Source of the DNA: Hyphomicrobiales bacterium
GTDB taxonomy: Bacteria > Pseudomonadota > Alphaproteobacteria > Rhizobiales > Rhizobiaceae
Assembly: GCA_900469625.1 (NCBI GenBank)
Contig: UBXV01000043.1
Coordinates: 1 to 64,000 of the forward strand
DNA: 64,000 nt
Direction: 5' to 3'
The notes under the pieces were generated by a model that saw only the letters and a list, made by a program, of their open reading frames with translations, was not told the origin of the DNA and searched no databases. Below are positions 1-8,937 of this stretch, piece after piece (within the stretch, counting starts at the first letter, position 1; each line of letters begins with the position of its first letter). The translations under genes were made by a program, and so were the position numbers.

Positions 1-453
1 ATGGATGAGTTCAGGTTCGGCAACACGGACGAGTTGGCGCTGACCGAGTGCGGACGCTGGTTTTGCAGGCGAGGAAGCTCGAGACAACGCGAAGCAAGCC
101 GTGAGCCGTCCCCACAAAGGCATACGCGCCACTGACGCTCGGTTGATCCTTGGCCCCTTTCATCTGGGGCCTTTCCTTCTACATCTCCCTATGATGACAA
201 ATACGATCCGCCGGCTCGCCTGGGGAAAGAGACACCAGCGCCGTTGACGCAATGCCGGTAGCGCCGAGCGCGCCAAATCGCATTAGCTTCTAACGTTACG
301 CCGTCGGTGATACGTTTCATTTCAGTCACGAGCGCCGTTCGAAGATCGAATAACTCAGGCCGTAAACCGCAGCGACCTTATTCATCAATCGCTTATGCGG
401 AACCTGCGATTCCCGTCTGCGTTGTTCCTTGGATATTGAAAGGAGCTTTTCTG
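1..453. other. Left-edge region without a recognised gene
   Basis: A 44-codon open frame begins with the first base of the window and stops at 135. It has no recognisable motif and could be the tail of a gene cut by the window edge or chance. The remainder up to the DUF3606 gene holds no frame that I can support; no repeat or RNA gene was seen. Confidence 0.25.
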
Positions 454-636
454 ATGGCAGACGACAAAAAGAGGCCGCTAGCAGAGCGAAGCTTGGCTCC
501 ACGTACGAAGATCTACGCGGTCGACTACTTCGCCAAGAAGCACGGTATTCCCGCTGCAGATGCACGGCGCCTGATAAAGCAACATGGGAGTGACCGCGAC
601 GCTGCCGACAAGGCAGCCAACCGTCTAAAGGGCTAG
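454..636 (+). CDS. DUF3606 family small protein
   Basis: A 60-residue protein. The ATG at 454 is chosen because a strong ribosome site (AAGGAG, 440-445) sits just upstream; a longer frame back to 307 has no such site. The central stretch DYFAKKHGIPAADARRLIKQ followed by GSDRDAAD matches the pattern of DUF3606 proteins, which are roughly 60-aa proteins common in Rhizobiales and of unknown function. Charged, no membrane segment, probably cytoplasmic. It stands alone, about 200 bp before the aldehyde-oxidoreductase operon, on the same strand. The family call is from memory of the pattern and is fairly safe; the role is unknown. Confidence 0.75.
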   Translation: MADDKKRPLAERSLAPRTKIYAVDYFAKKHGIPAADARRLIKQHGSDRDAADKAANRLKG

Positions 637-833
637 ATCCGCATACGAGCCTAAAGCGGCTGTTCGACCAAGCATTGCGCGAAAGCTGCCGCATGAACCA
701 AGGCAGCAGTGGGAACCCAATCCGACGTTCGAGGCTCGTGTCCAACATATCGCCGAAACGCTCGGACCATCGCGGACAGGAACATTCCTCGACCGCCATC
801 GTTTGCTCTCATGCAAAGCAAAAGGATCCGCAC

Positions 834-1355
834 ATGGACATCGGCTCGCGAAATGACGCAGTCCCCCTCTGTTCCACCGCGTTCGTGATCAACGGCCAGC
901 AGTTCACTCTTGAGCTCCATCCTTGGGTCACGCTGCTGGATCTGCTTCGAGGAGCTCTCGAGCTCAGCGGCACAAAGAAGGGATGCGATCACGGCCAGTG
1001 TGGCGCCTGCACAGTCCTTATCGACGGCGAGCGCATCAACGCCTGTCTAAAGCTTGCCGTCTCACTCGATGGTGCAAGGATAACGACGATCGAAGGTCTG
1101 GGGTCGCCGGAGTCCCTGCACCCCATGCAGAAAGCCTTTATAGAGCACGATGCGTTCCAGTGCGGCTACTGCACGCCGGGGCAAATCTGTTCCGCTATCG
1201 GCCTTGTAAGCGAAGGCCGCGTCCATTCTCGAGCAGACATTCGCGAACTGATGAGCGGCAATCTCTGTCGCTGCGGTGCCTACACCAATATTGCCGACGC
1301 GATTGAGGATGTGATGGGTCAAGGCCGCAACCAGATCCGGGAGGCGGCGGAATGA
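834..1355 (+). CDS. paoA: Aldehyde oxidoreductase 2Fe-2S subunit (PaoA/YagT type)
   Basis: Iron-sulfur subunit of a molybdenum hydroxylase of the xanthine oxidase family; it passes electrons from the molybdenum centre to FAD. From the ATG at 834 (173 aa) the first [2Fe-2S] site is C51, C56, C59, C71 (CDHGQCGACT) and the second is C110, C113, C145, C147 (FQCGYCTPGQICS, NLCRCGAY). The wording is closest to E. coli YagT/PaoA. The frame is open upstream to 675, but the 834 start fits the family length. Unlike E. coli PaoA no twin-arginine signal peptide is visible, which suggests a cytoplasmic enzyme. The stop codon overlaps the next gene's ATG (ATGA at 1352-1355), so the subunits are translationally coupled. 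Confidence 0.9.
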   Translation: MDIGSRNDAVPLCSTAFVINGQQFTLELHPWVTLLDLLRGALELSGTKKGCDHGQCGACTVLIDGERINACLKLAVSLDGARITTIEGLGSPESLHPMQKAFIEHDAFQCGYCTPGQICSAIGLVSEGRVHSRADIRELMSGNLCRCGAYTNIADAIEDVMGQGRNQIREAAE

Positions 1356-2368
1356 GGCCCTTTTCGTACACGCGTGCGCAGACCGTGCAGGCGGCCGTCC
1401 AGGCGCTGGCATCAGATCCGCAGGCGGTATTGCTTGCCGGAGGGACTAATCTCATCGATCTCATGAAGTACGAAGTGGAGCGGCCGGGCGCTATCATCGA
1501 CATCAACCGCCTGCCACTGAATTTTATCGACGATCTGCCCGATGGTGGGATCCGCATCGGCGCTCTGGTTACCAATTCGTCGGTTGCCCATGACGAGCGG
1601 GTCAGGACGCGCTATCCGTTGCTCGCAAGCGCGATCCTGGCGGGCGCCTCGCCGCAATTGCGCAACGCCGCTACGACGGGTGGCAACCTTGTGCAACGGA
1701 CACGCTGCTACTACTTCTATGACCCGGCAACCCCCTGTAACAAACGACAGCCCGGATCTGGCTGCGCGGCCATCGGGGGCGTTAACCGAATACATGCGAT
1801 CCTCGGTGCGAGCGATTCCTGCATTGCAGTCCACCCCTCCGACATGTGCGTGGCACTGGCCGCACTCGGCGCGACGATTGAGGTCGAGGGCCCGGCCGGC
1901 CGGCGCGACATCGCATTTTCAGACTTCCACCGGCTACCCGGCGACCGGCCGGAACTGGACAACACGCTCCAGAGCGGCGAATTGGTCGTTGCTATCCGCC
2001 TCGAACCCAATCACTTTGCCGTTCATCACACCTACCTCAAGCTGCGCGATCGCTTGTCCTATGCCTTCGCGCTGGTGTCGGTGGCCGTCGCAGTTGAACT
2101 TTCGAACGACCGTTTAGTCGATGTGAGAGTGGCGTTGGGCGGCGTTGCGCACAAGCCTTGGCGCGACCGGCTGGTTGAAGCTGAGTTTGCCGGGGTGGTC
2201 GCCGATGAAGAGGCCTTCCAGAAACTCGCTGAAAGGCTGCTTTCCGGGGCCAAGGGTCACGGAGGCAACCACTTCAAGATCCCGTTGGCGGCCAAGGCGA
2301 TCGTCCGGGCACTAAAACAGGCCACTTCAGGCCGACTGCAGGACCAGGCCGCCAAATCGGTGCAATAG
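1352..2368 (+). CDS. paoB: Aldehyde oxidoreductase FAD subunit with extra Fe-S insert (PaoB/YagS type)
   Basis: FAD-binding subunit, 338 aa, CoxM/YagS family. The FAD-binding loops are visible as LLAGGTNLIDLMKY (about 27-40) and ATTGGNLVQRTR (107-118). An insert carries cysteines C119, C129, C138 and C157 (RTRCYYFYD, PCNKR, GSGC, DSC). In PaoB-type proteins this insert holds an additional [4Fe-4S] cluster, distinguishing them from ordinary CoxM subunits. The C-terminal domain (from about 225) is the CO_deh_flav_C type. The gene overlaps the Fe-S subunit by 4 bp and is 13 bp from the catalytic subunit, so the three are one operon. Substrate presumed to be aromatic or other aldehydes by family; not provable from sequence. 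Confidence 0.9.
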   Translation: MRPFSYTRAQTVQAAVQALASDPQAVLLAGGTNLIDLMKYEVERPGAIIDINRLPLNFIDDLPDGGIRIGALVTNSSVAHDERVRTRYPLLASAILAGASPQLRNAATTGGNLVQRTRCYYFYDPATPCNKRQPGSGCAAIGGVNRIHAILGASDSCIAVHPSDMCVALAALGATIEVEGPAGRRDIAFSDFHRLPGDRPELDNTLQSGELVVAIRLEPNHFAVHHTYLKLRDRLSYAFALVSVAVAVELSNDRLVDVRVALGGVAHKPWRDRLVEAEFAGVVADEEAFQKLAERLLSGAKGHGGNHFKIPLAAKAIVRALKQATSGRLQDQAAKSVQ

Positions 2369-2381
2369 AGGAGCGCAGGCA

Positions 2382-4634
2382 ATGCCTATTCAATCGAAGG
2401 CAGTGGGCCTGCCTCTATCACGCGTCGAAGGACCGTTGAAAGTGACGGGAGGAGCCAGGTACGCCGCGGAGTATTTCCAGCCGGGCATGCTGTTTGGTGT
2501 CGTCGTGCCGGCTACCATCGCAGCGGGGCAAATTGCTTCAATCGATGTGTCCGCTGCTGAGCGGTTTGCCGGGGTAGTAAAGATATTCACGCATGAAAAC
2601 CGTCCTTCGACCGCCTACAGGGACAGCAAGTGGAAAGATCAGGTTGCCCTCCCCGGCCATCCTTTCCGCCCGCTCGAAAGTGACCGGATCCTCTTCGACG
2701 GACAGCCAGTTGCTCTTGTCGTTGCGGAGAGTTTTGAGGCTGCGCGCGATGCCGCTACGCTCGTGCGGGTGCATTATCTCCCGGAGGAATCCCACACGGA
2801 TCTCATGCGAGCGATTCACACGAGCTATTGCCCGCCGATCCCGCGTGCCAAGGAGATGATGCCACCGCCACCGCGCGGGAATGCACAAGCTGCGTTCGAC
2901 CGTGCTACCAACAGGATCTCGGCTGATTACCGGATGGACGGCGAGCATCACAATCCTATGGAGCTGTTCGCCACGACGGTGCTTCTGGGCGACGATGGTA
3001 CATTGACCATTCATGACAAGACACAGGGTTCTCAGAACTCGCAGGACTACGTCTGCAACGTTTTCGGACTTGCTACTGAGACAGTCGTCGTCAGAAACGC
3101 TTACGTCGGAGGGGCGTTTGGCCAAGCCTTGAGACCGAAGTACCAGCTGTTTTTTGCCGTCATGGCTAGCCTCGATCTCAAACGATCGATGAAGGTGGAG
3201 ATGAGCCGGCGCGAAATGTTCTACCTGACCTGGCGTCCTTCGAGTTTCCAGACCGTATCGCTAGCCGCCGATCGCGAAGGACATCTGCAGGCGATCAGAC
3301 ATCATGCGGTCCATGCGACGTCACGCTATGAGGATTATCAGGAAAACGTCGCCAACTGGTCGGGACTTGCATATCGCTGCGACAACGTCGAACTGTCCTA
3401 TGAAATCGTAAAACTCGATGTTTCGACTCCCGGCGACATGCGGGCGCCGGGGGCTGCCACTGGGGTTACGGCGCTGGAAGCGGCGATGGACGAGCTTGCC
3501 TATGAGGTCGGTATCGACCCTTTGGAGTTGCGCCTTCGCAATTTTGTCCATCGCGATCAGAACCAGGATAAGGACCTTACCTCAAAGGCACTACACGCCT
3601 GCTACCGCGAGGGCGCGGCACGGTTTGGTTGGGCAGGTCGATCGCCAGAACCGGGATCGATGCGGGACGGGGTCGATCTCGTCGGCTGGGGCATGGCGAC
3701 CGGTCTCTGGGAGGCTTCAATGTCCCCCGCCGAAGCAAAGGTTCAGTATTGTGCCAACGGTACGGTTGTGGTGTCGGCTGCTGCCTCGGATATTGGCACC
3801 GGGACCTACACAATTCTGGGCCAGATTGCGGCCGAATGCTTTGATCTTCAAATCGGCGACGTCACGGTTCGTCTGGGCGATTCAACTCTGCCCAAAACGG
3901 GAGTTGAAGGCGGCTCGTGGACCGCGGCGTCCTCCGGTTCTGCGGTGCAGGCCGCGGCTAAAGCGGTCATCGCTACGCTGTTGAAGCATGCAGGGGAACT
4001 GCACAACTCTCCGCTTGCTCGAGCATCGGCGGACGAGGTGGAGGTTGCAGAGGGTCGCCTAGTACTAGAGGCCAATCATCAGGTGGGCGTTGCGATTTCC
4101 GAAATCATGGCGACAGCCGGCCTATCATCGATCGAAGAAAGCGCCGAGGTAGGTCCTGACAAGGCACTCGCTCGGAAGTTTGCTGCCTATACCCATTCAG
4201 CCGTGTTCGTGGAGGTGAAGGTGGACAGCGAACTGGGCGTGATCCGCGTCACGCGTGTGGTCAGCGCCGTTGCGGCCGGCCGAATCCTCAACCCGAAGAC
4301 CGCGCGCAGTCAGATACTTGGAGGTATCGTCATGGGGCTGGGGATGGCGCTACATGAGGAGGGCATGATCGATCATCGCACCGGCCGTATCGTCAACCAC
4401 AACCTTGCCGAATACCACATTCCGGCCCACGCCGACGTCGAAGACCTCCAGGTGATTTTCGTTGATGAGGACGACGACAAGGCCAGTCCGATCGGCGTGA
4501 AAGGGCTTGGGGAAATCGGCATCGTCGGCGTCGCTGCGGCCATATCCAATGCAATCTTCCACGCAACCGGCAAACGCGTCAGGTCGTTCCCGATCACGAT
4601 AGACAAGATCCTCGAAAGCGAGATCAGACAATGA
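2382..4634 (+). CDS. paoC: Aldehyde oxidoreductase molybdenum-cofactor subunit (PaoC/YagR type)
   Basis: Catalytic large subunit, 750 aa, close to the E. coli PaoC length. It would bind the molybdopterin-cytosine-dinucleotide cofactor and oxidise aldehydes to carboxylates. Visible family landmarks: N-terminal a/b hammerhead (from RVEGPLKVTGGARYAAEY), GEHHNPMELFATT, the glycine-rich loop YVGGAFGQALRPKYQ, GTGTYTILGQ, GGSWTAASSGSAVQAA, and the C-terminal GVKGLGEIGIVG, which contains the glutamate that acts as base in this family. Ribosome site AGGAG at 2368-2372. The stop overlaps the ATG of the catalase-like gene by 4 bp. No MCD-insertion chaperone (PaoD/XdhC) is present nearby, so it must be supplied elsewhere. 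Confidence 0.92.
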   Translation: MPIQSKAVGLPLSRVEGPLKVTGGARYAAEYFQPGMLFGVVVPATIAAGQIASIDVSAAERFAGVVKIFTHENRPSTAYRDSKWKDQVALPGHPFRPLESDRILFDGQPVALVVAESFEAARDAATLVRVHYLPEESHTDLMRAIHTSYCPPIPRAKEMMPPPPRGNAQAAFDRATNRISADYRMDGEHHNPMELFATTVLLGDDGTLTIHDKTQGSQNSQDYVCNVFGLATETVVVRNAYVGGAFGQALRPKYQLFFAVMASLDLKRSMKVEMSRREMFYLTWRPSSFQTVSLAADREGHLQAIRHHAVHATSRYEDYQENVANWSGLAYRCDNVELSYEIVKLDVSTPGDMRAPGAATGVTALEAAMDELAYEVGIDPLELRLRNFVHRDQNQDKDLTSKALHACYREGAARFGWAGRSPEPGSMRDGVDLVGWGMATGLWEASMSPAEAKVQYCANGTVVVSAAASDIGTGTYTILGQIAAECFDLQIGDVTVRLGDSTLPKTGVEGGSWTAASSGSAVQAAAKAVIATLLKHAGELHNSPLARASADEVEVAEGRLVLEANHQVGVAISEIMATAGLSSIEESAEVGPDKALARKFAAYTHSAVFVEVKVDSELGVIRVTRVVSAVAAGRILNPKTARSQILGGIVMGLGMALHEEGMIDHRTGRIVNHNLAEYHIPAHADVEDLQVIFVDEDDDKASPIGVKGLGEIGIVGVAAAISNAIFHATGKRVRSFPITIDKILESEIRQ

Positions 4635-5725
4635 GCGAGCGCCTCGGAGTGTCACCCGTCAGGTTTTCATCGGACCTCGAGGAAATCCAGCCGGACGAGC
4701 CAAAAAAGGCGCGCGAGATCGCGGATACGATGTTGTCCATTGCCGAAAAGACCTACGCCCACAGCGGCCACGCAACGCGAGCGGTCCATGCCAAGAGTCA
4801 CGGCATGCTTGAGGCTAGGTTGGAGGTAATCTCGGGTCACCCGGACGAGTTGGCACAAGGGATTTTCGCGCGACCAGGCACATATGATGCCATCATCAGA
4901 CTCTCGACTACGCCGGGCGATCTCCTTCATGACAGCGTTTCGACGCCCCGCGGGATGGCGTTCAAGGTGCTGGATGTTGAAGGCGATCGCCTCTCGGGTT
5001 CCGAAGGGTCGCAAAGCCAGGACTTCGTTCTCGTTAACGCCAGGACATTCAATTCGCCGAGCGCGAAGGCTTTCCTCAGAAGCCTCAAACTGCTTGCCGC
5101 CACGACCGACCGGCTCGAACGCACCAAGGAGTTTCTGTCCACGGTGTTCAGGGGAACAGAGGCCGCCCTCGAGGCCGTCGGCGCTGAGAGTCTAACGCTG
5201 AAGACACTGGGTGGTCATCCGGTGACCCATATACTGGGCGAGCGCTTCTTTTCTCAACTGCCGGTGCGTTACGGCGATTACATCGCCAAGCTCGAAGTTG
5301 CGCCCGCGTCCGAAAACATTAAGGCCCTCGTCGGTGTCACCCTCGACACCGACGACAGTGAAGTTATCCGGCATGAAGTGGTGCGCTTCTTTGAGAACGA
5401 GACTGCGATCTGGGACGTTAATGTGCAACTCTGCACCGACCTCAATGCTATGCCCATCGAAAGCATTGACCCCTGGAACGAAGTTCAGAGCCCATTTGTG
5501 ACAGTGGCTCGCCTCATCGCAGAACCTCAAACCGCGTGGAACGAGGCTCGAGTGACAGCCGTGGATGACGGGATGCATTTCAGTCCTTGGAACGGGATTG
5601 TTGCCCATCAACCCCTCGGCGCGATAATGCGTCTGAGGAAGCTCGCTTATGAGCGTTCAGCCGCTTTCCGCTCTCAGCGAAATCCGGTCCCAGTCACTGA
5701 TCCCTTGGTCTGTCCATGGAAATAG
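4631..5725 (+). CDS. Small heme catalase-family protein (y4iL-like)
   Basis: A 364-aa member of the catalase superfamily, shorter than classical catalases (about 480-700 aa), resembling the rhizobial y4iL subgroup. The distal-histidine region reads HATRAVHAKSHGMLEA (about residues 47-62). The DFVLVNARTF segment (about 132-141) corresponds to the NxPvFFv region of classical catalases. The C-terminal RLRKLAYERSAAFRSQRN carries the R-x5-Y spacing where the proximal heme tyrosine is expected. It starts inside the stop codon of the molybdenum subunit (ATGA). This coupling suggests that it removes hydrogen peroxide formed when the oxidoreductase reduces oxygen. Activity could be catalase or peroxidase. 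The family call is strong; the role is inferred from context. Confidence 0.85.
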   Translation: MSERLGVSPVRFSSDLEEIQPDEPKKAREIADTMLSIAEKTYAHSGHATRAVHAKSHGMLEARLEVISGHPDELAQGIFARPGTYDAIIRLSTTPGDLLHDSVSTPRGMAFKVLDVEGDRLSGSEGSQSQDFVLVNARTFNSPSAKAFLRSLKLLAATTDRLERTKEFLSTVFRGTEAALEAVGAESLTLKTLGGHPVTHILGERFFSQLPVRYGDYIAKLEVAPASENIKALVGVTLDTDDSEVIRHEVVRFFENETAIWDVNVQLCTDLNAMPIESIDPWNEVQSPFVTVARLIAEPQTAWNEARVTAVDDGMHFSPWNGIVAHQPLGAIMRLRKLAYERSAAFRSQRNPVPVTDPLVCPWK

Positions 5726-6223
5726 GTCGTCGGCGTCACGAGCAAAGGTTTGAATTTCGATCAAATCCAAAGCCCAAAGCATTTCATGACGCACCGCGAT
5801 AGAACATGGCTCTGATGCGTAGCGAATCGATGTACGGTGAGCTTGTTCCGAAAGGGACAAAACGCTGCCGAAGCGAGCGATTTCGAAGGCAACTGCATCG
5901 CGTCGGCAGCGTTTATATTGCAAGGGGCCGGACGGCGCGCCACGAACGCGCGAATTGGGGCGTGGGGGCTCTGACTGGCAATAACGTCGAGATCTACGCT
6001 CAGATATTCACTGATCTCGGCCTGTCCGGACCGGGCAAACCCACGCTTGCTGAAAGCCAGTTGCTATAGCGCACGTGGACGCAGGGCGGACTGGCGATCC
6101 GCCTTTCTATTCCCCGCGACGCAGTCACGTAGACACGGCCAAAAAAGTCGGGCTTAGGCAAAGGAGCGCTCTACCAGCCTCGACCCTTTGACGGCGATCA
6201 CGGTGCGGTGACTGGGGTGGAAG
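5726..6223. other. Intergenic region after the oxidoreductase operon
   Basis: About 500 bp. Several short open frames occur on both strands, but none has a convincing ribosome site or family pattern. No strong hairpin terminator or repeat was found. Confidence 0.4.
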
Positions 6224-6478
6224 ATGGATTACGAGAGAATCGGCCGGGCACGAATGATGGTCCGGCTACCCAGGCATCGGGTGCAATTGGCAGAGATCAA
6301 ACTTCCCCTCTTATGCGAACTGCTGGAAATCTACGGCCTCGCGGTTGTGAAGCGCGACGAGTTGCGCGCGCGGAGGATCCGTCAAGACTTGATCGCCGAG
6401 TACGATGAACTATGCCAGGCGATGGAATATGATGCTATCCAGCTCATCGCATGCGCGCGGCCGCGTCTGGTACGGTGA
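6224..6478 (+). CDS. Small hypothetical protein
   Basis: An 84-residue open frame with an acceptable ribosome site (GGGGTGGAAG just before the ATG). The predicted protein is rich in Arg, Leu and Glu and looks helical (EIKLPLLCELLEIYGLAV, then RRIRQDLIAEYDELCQ). I do not recognise a family. It lies between the catalase-like gene and the convergent LysR gene. It may be a real small regulator-like protein or a fortuitous frame; the charged, amphipathic composition argues mildly for a real protein. Confidence 0.35.
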   Translation: MDYERIGRARMMVRLPRHRVQLAEIKLPLLCELLEIYGLAVVKRDELRARRIRQDLIAEYDELCQAMEYDAIQLIACARPRLVR

Positions 6479-6646
6479 GGTATCCCCGAGACCGAGATAG
6501 CGCAGCCGCGATCCTGCCGGCGACCTCAAGCCAATACCCCTGCGCGTTACAGATTTTCTGGCTGCCGAGCCAACGCCGTGCTGGCCACCCATCGTTGGGC
6601 TTAGCTGGCAGCGATTCACGTCGAGCCCCACCTCAAGTTCTCACGT

Positions 6647-7537
6647 TCACCTACCCACCCTGACCAGCGACCGCGCAATGTCGATGATGTCGTCACGGGC
6701 AGCCGTCGGATCGTCCTTCGACCAGGCGACGCCAAGCCCAATCCTGAAGTCCACTCCCTTCACCTTTCGGAGCTCGAAATTGCGATTGGGCAGATCCAGT
6801 GTCCATTCCGGAGCAAACCCGATTCCAAGGCCGGCCGAAACCAGTGACACCAGCGAGAAGGTGTCGTCACAGGTATAGGCGACACTCTTCGACAGATCGT
6901 GCTCCTCGAATTTCTCTGCGAAATAGCGTTCAGTATAGGAAAGATTCTGGCGCGAGAATGAGATGATCTTTTCACCCTTCAGATCCTCGATGTTGATCTC
7001 GCTTCGGGAAAGCAGCGCGCTCTTCTTCTCCAGCGCCAGCAGGTATCGCTCATGGGCAATCGAGAAGAACCGGAGCGAACCGATGTTTTCGACCGGGCGG
7101 ATGAAGCCGAGATTGATCTGGCCGTTCTCCAGCCCGCGGATGATGTCGTTTGTCGAGCCGCTGGAGATGTGCAGCTCGATATCGGGATACTTGCGACCGA
7201 TGCGCGCCAGAAACGCCGGTAGCACACCGATGGTTGCCGGATAGACCGTCCCGATCCGGATCTTCCTCACCGCCTTGCCGGCGACAGAGCGCACCATCTC
7301 GGCCGAGAGATCGACATCGCCGAGGATCCTGATACAGCGATCGTAATAGACCGCCCCTGCCCTCGTCAGCTCCACCCGCCTTGTCGAGCGGATGAACAGC
7401 TGAACACCGAGTTCCTTTTCCAACGACTGGATCTGGCAACTCAAGGCCGGCTGGGCGATACACACCCGAGCCGCCGCCCGACCGAAATGCAGCTCCTCGG
7501 CAACCGCCACGAAGTAACTCAGTTGGCGAAGTTCCAT
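6647..7537 (-). CDS. LysR-family transcriptional regulator
   Basis: A 296-aa LysR regulator. The start at 7537 (MELRQLSYFVAVAEELHFGR) matches the conserved beginning of the family; a longer frame to 7630 adds an unrelated tail. The winged helix-turn-helix occupies about residues 1-60 (AARVCIAQPALSCQIQSLEKELG). The effector-binding domain runs from about 90 to 290 and contains IRIGTVYPATIGVLPAFL and LVSAGLGIGFAPEW. It resembles the CatR/BenM-type branch that controls aromatic catabolism. It is convergent with the oxidoreductase operon and divergent from the XRE gene, so its target cannot be settled by position alone. Confidence 0.9.
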   Translation of the reverse strand: MELRQLSYFVAVAEELHFGRAAARVCIAQPALSCQIQSLEKELGVQLFIRSTRRVELTRAGAVYYDRCIRILGDVDLSAEMVRSVAGKAVRKIRIGTVYPATIGVLPAFLARIGRKYPDIELHISSGSTNDIIRGLENGQINLGFIRPVENIGSLRFFSIAHERYLLALEKKSALLSRSEINIEDLKGEKIISFSRQNLSYTERYFAEKFEEHDLSKSVAYTCDDTFSLVSLVSAGLGIGFAPEWTLDLPNRNFELRKVKGVDFRIGLGVAWSKDDPTAARDDIIDIARSLVRVGR

Positions 7538-7757
7538 GTCACACTCCGCGTTTAATCGGCGGCGTCCACTTGCCGGCGATGTTTCCCAGAGAATTAGTTG
7601 AACGATTATCCAAAGCGCGTGCGAGCCCACGCTCGCGCGTACGCTGCCGCCCCGCTATAGTCGCGATAGAATCACCTCGAAGCGCATTGCGCCTCGAAGT
7701 TGTAAATACGATCCAACAATCGCCACGTCAAGGCGAAATCGATATGGAGAGGCGATT

Positions 7758-7988
7758 TTGTTGCCCATTCAATGCAAGATGGCTCGCACAGCCCTCCAAA
7801 TGGGCGTCAAAGAGCTTGCTGAAGCGGCAAATGTCTCAACAAATACCATCGTCCGACTTGAGCGCGGCGAGGAACTGAAGCCCCGCACGGTTGCCAGCAT
7901 TCGCTCTGCGTTCGAAGCCGCTGGCGTCATCTTCATTGACGGCGAATACAGCGGAGATGGCGGGCCCGGAATACGATTGGCTCTCTAG
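7758..7988 (+). CDS. Small XRE-family DNA-binding protein
   Basis: A 76-aa (TTG start at 7758) or 69-aa (ATG at 7779) helix-turn-helix protein. The TTG start is preferred because GGAGAGG lies 7 bp upstream and because the extra residues (MLPIQCKMAR) match the usual beginning of these rhizobial proteins. The HTH is MGVKELAEAANVSTNTIVRLERGEEL, and the tail AFEAAGVIFIDGEYSGDGGPGIRL is the typical end of this small family. It is probably a repressor-like single-domain regulator; targets unknown. Confidence 0.8.
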   Translation: MLPIQCKMARTALQMGVKELAEAANVSTNTIVRLERGEELKPRTVASIRSAFEAAGVIFIDGEYSGDGGPGIRLAL

Positions 7989-8011
7989 CAGGTCGGAGAG
8001 AGGCGTTCCGA

Positions 8012-8029
8012 TCGATACATTATGCGATC
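8012..8029 (+). repeat. Dispersed 18-bp repeat, copy 1
   Basis: TCGATACATTATGCGATC, identical to copies at 38913-38930 and 53968-53985. All three are intergenic, in the same orientation, and preceded by a G(T/C)TCC-like pentamer. This copy lies 23 bp after the XRE gene. Its function is unknown. Confidence 0.8.
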
Positions 8030-8242
8030 AAACCGGAAGAGATCATAGCATTTGAGGCGTAGGTTCTAATATGGAACCAAAACGTGCGTAAAAATCCCAT
8101 GAGCCAGACTTTAGAAGAAGAACCCCGAGCTTAGTGAAGTTTGACCCTGCAGACTGCGCGATCCGCACGGGAGCAAGGTTCGCCCGGCCACGTCCGACAC
8201 GCGAGGCTTGATCTTGTCGCTCGTCAAAATTAAGTACGAACA

Positions 8243-8893
8243 ATGGATAGGTCCCAGAACATCGCTGGCAAGAACGGCACAGGCGAAGCGGAAGCGCGTC
8301 GCCGGCCACAGCAGGCGCGTTCAAAACAGAAAGTGGAGGCCATCCTCGAAGCCGCTACAATGCTCATCGGAGAAAAGGGCGTCGATTCAGTTTCAATGCG
8401 CGATATTGCACGCGCGACGGCTATGCCTCTTTCCGTGATCTATCAGTATTTTCCCAACAAATCTGCCATTGTCGAGAAGCTCTTCACGGCGATGACGGCA
8501 CATTCCAGGGCGCGAACGGCCGCCGTTGCGGCCACCATCAAAGACCCAGCGGATTTTGTGATCGCCACCGAACAGCTCTTGGACGAGTATTATGAGACGG
8601 TGCGGCGCCATCCGGCTATGGCAGACCTGATCAACGCGGTGTTGGCTGACAAGACGCTCGGCCACCTGGATGTTCAGGACAGTCGCTGGCACGCGAATGT
8701 CCTTTACGATTCAATCGAGCATAGGGTGATTCCCGCGAGACGCGACGAGTTCCGGCGGATCCTCTTCATGTTCAACCACCTGATCGGCGGCTTGATGCGG
8801 CTTTTGTTGAGCCTTGACGACCAACAGGCGCGGCGCATGCTCGACGATTACAAGATGCTGACGCGCCGCCAGGTCGCGGACATTTTCGAGTAA
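8243..8893 (+). CDS. TetR-family transcriptional regulator
   Basis: A 216-aa TetR repressor. The N-terminal HTH spans about residues 28-75: RSKQKVEAILEAATMLIGEK, then VDSVSMRDIARATAMPLSVIYQYFPNKSAI. The C-terminal ligand domain is all-helical and ends MLTRRQVADIFE. It is convergent with the aldehyde dehydrogenase gene. As the nearest TetR gene to the aldehyde dehydrogenase, PLP-enzyme, FAD-oxidase, FadL and ceramidase block, it is a candidate binder of the palindromes at 13043-13180. The ligand is unknown; a long-chain lipid would fit. Confidence 0.88.
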   Translation: MDRSQNIAGKNGTGEAEARRRPQQARSKQKVEAILEAATMLIGEKGVDSVSMRDIARATAMPLSVIYQYFPNKSAIVEKLFTAMTAHSRARTAAVAATIKDPADFVIATEQLLDEYYETVRRHPAMADLINAVLADKTLGHLDVQDSRWHANVLYDSIEHRVIPARRDEFRRILFMFNHLIGGLMRLLLSLDDQQARRMLDDYKMLTRRQVADIFE

Positions 8894-8937
8894 TGAACTC
8901 TTGCACAACAGCTGTATTTTTGGGCTTAATCGGTAGA

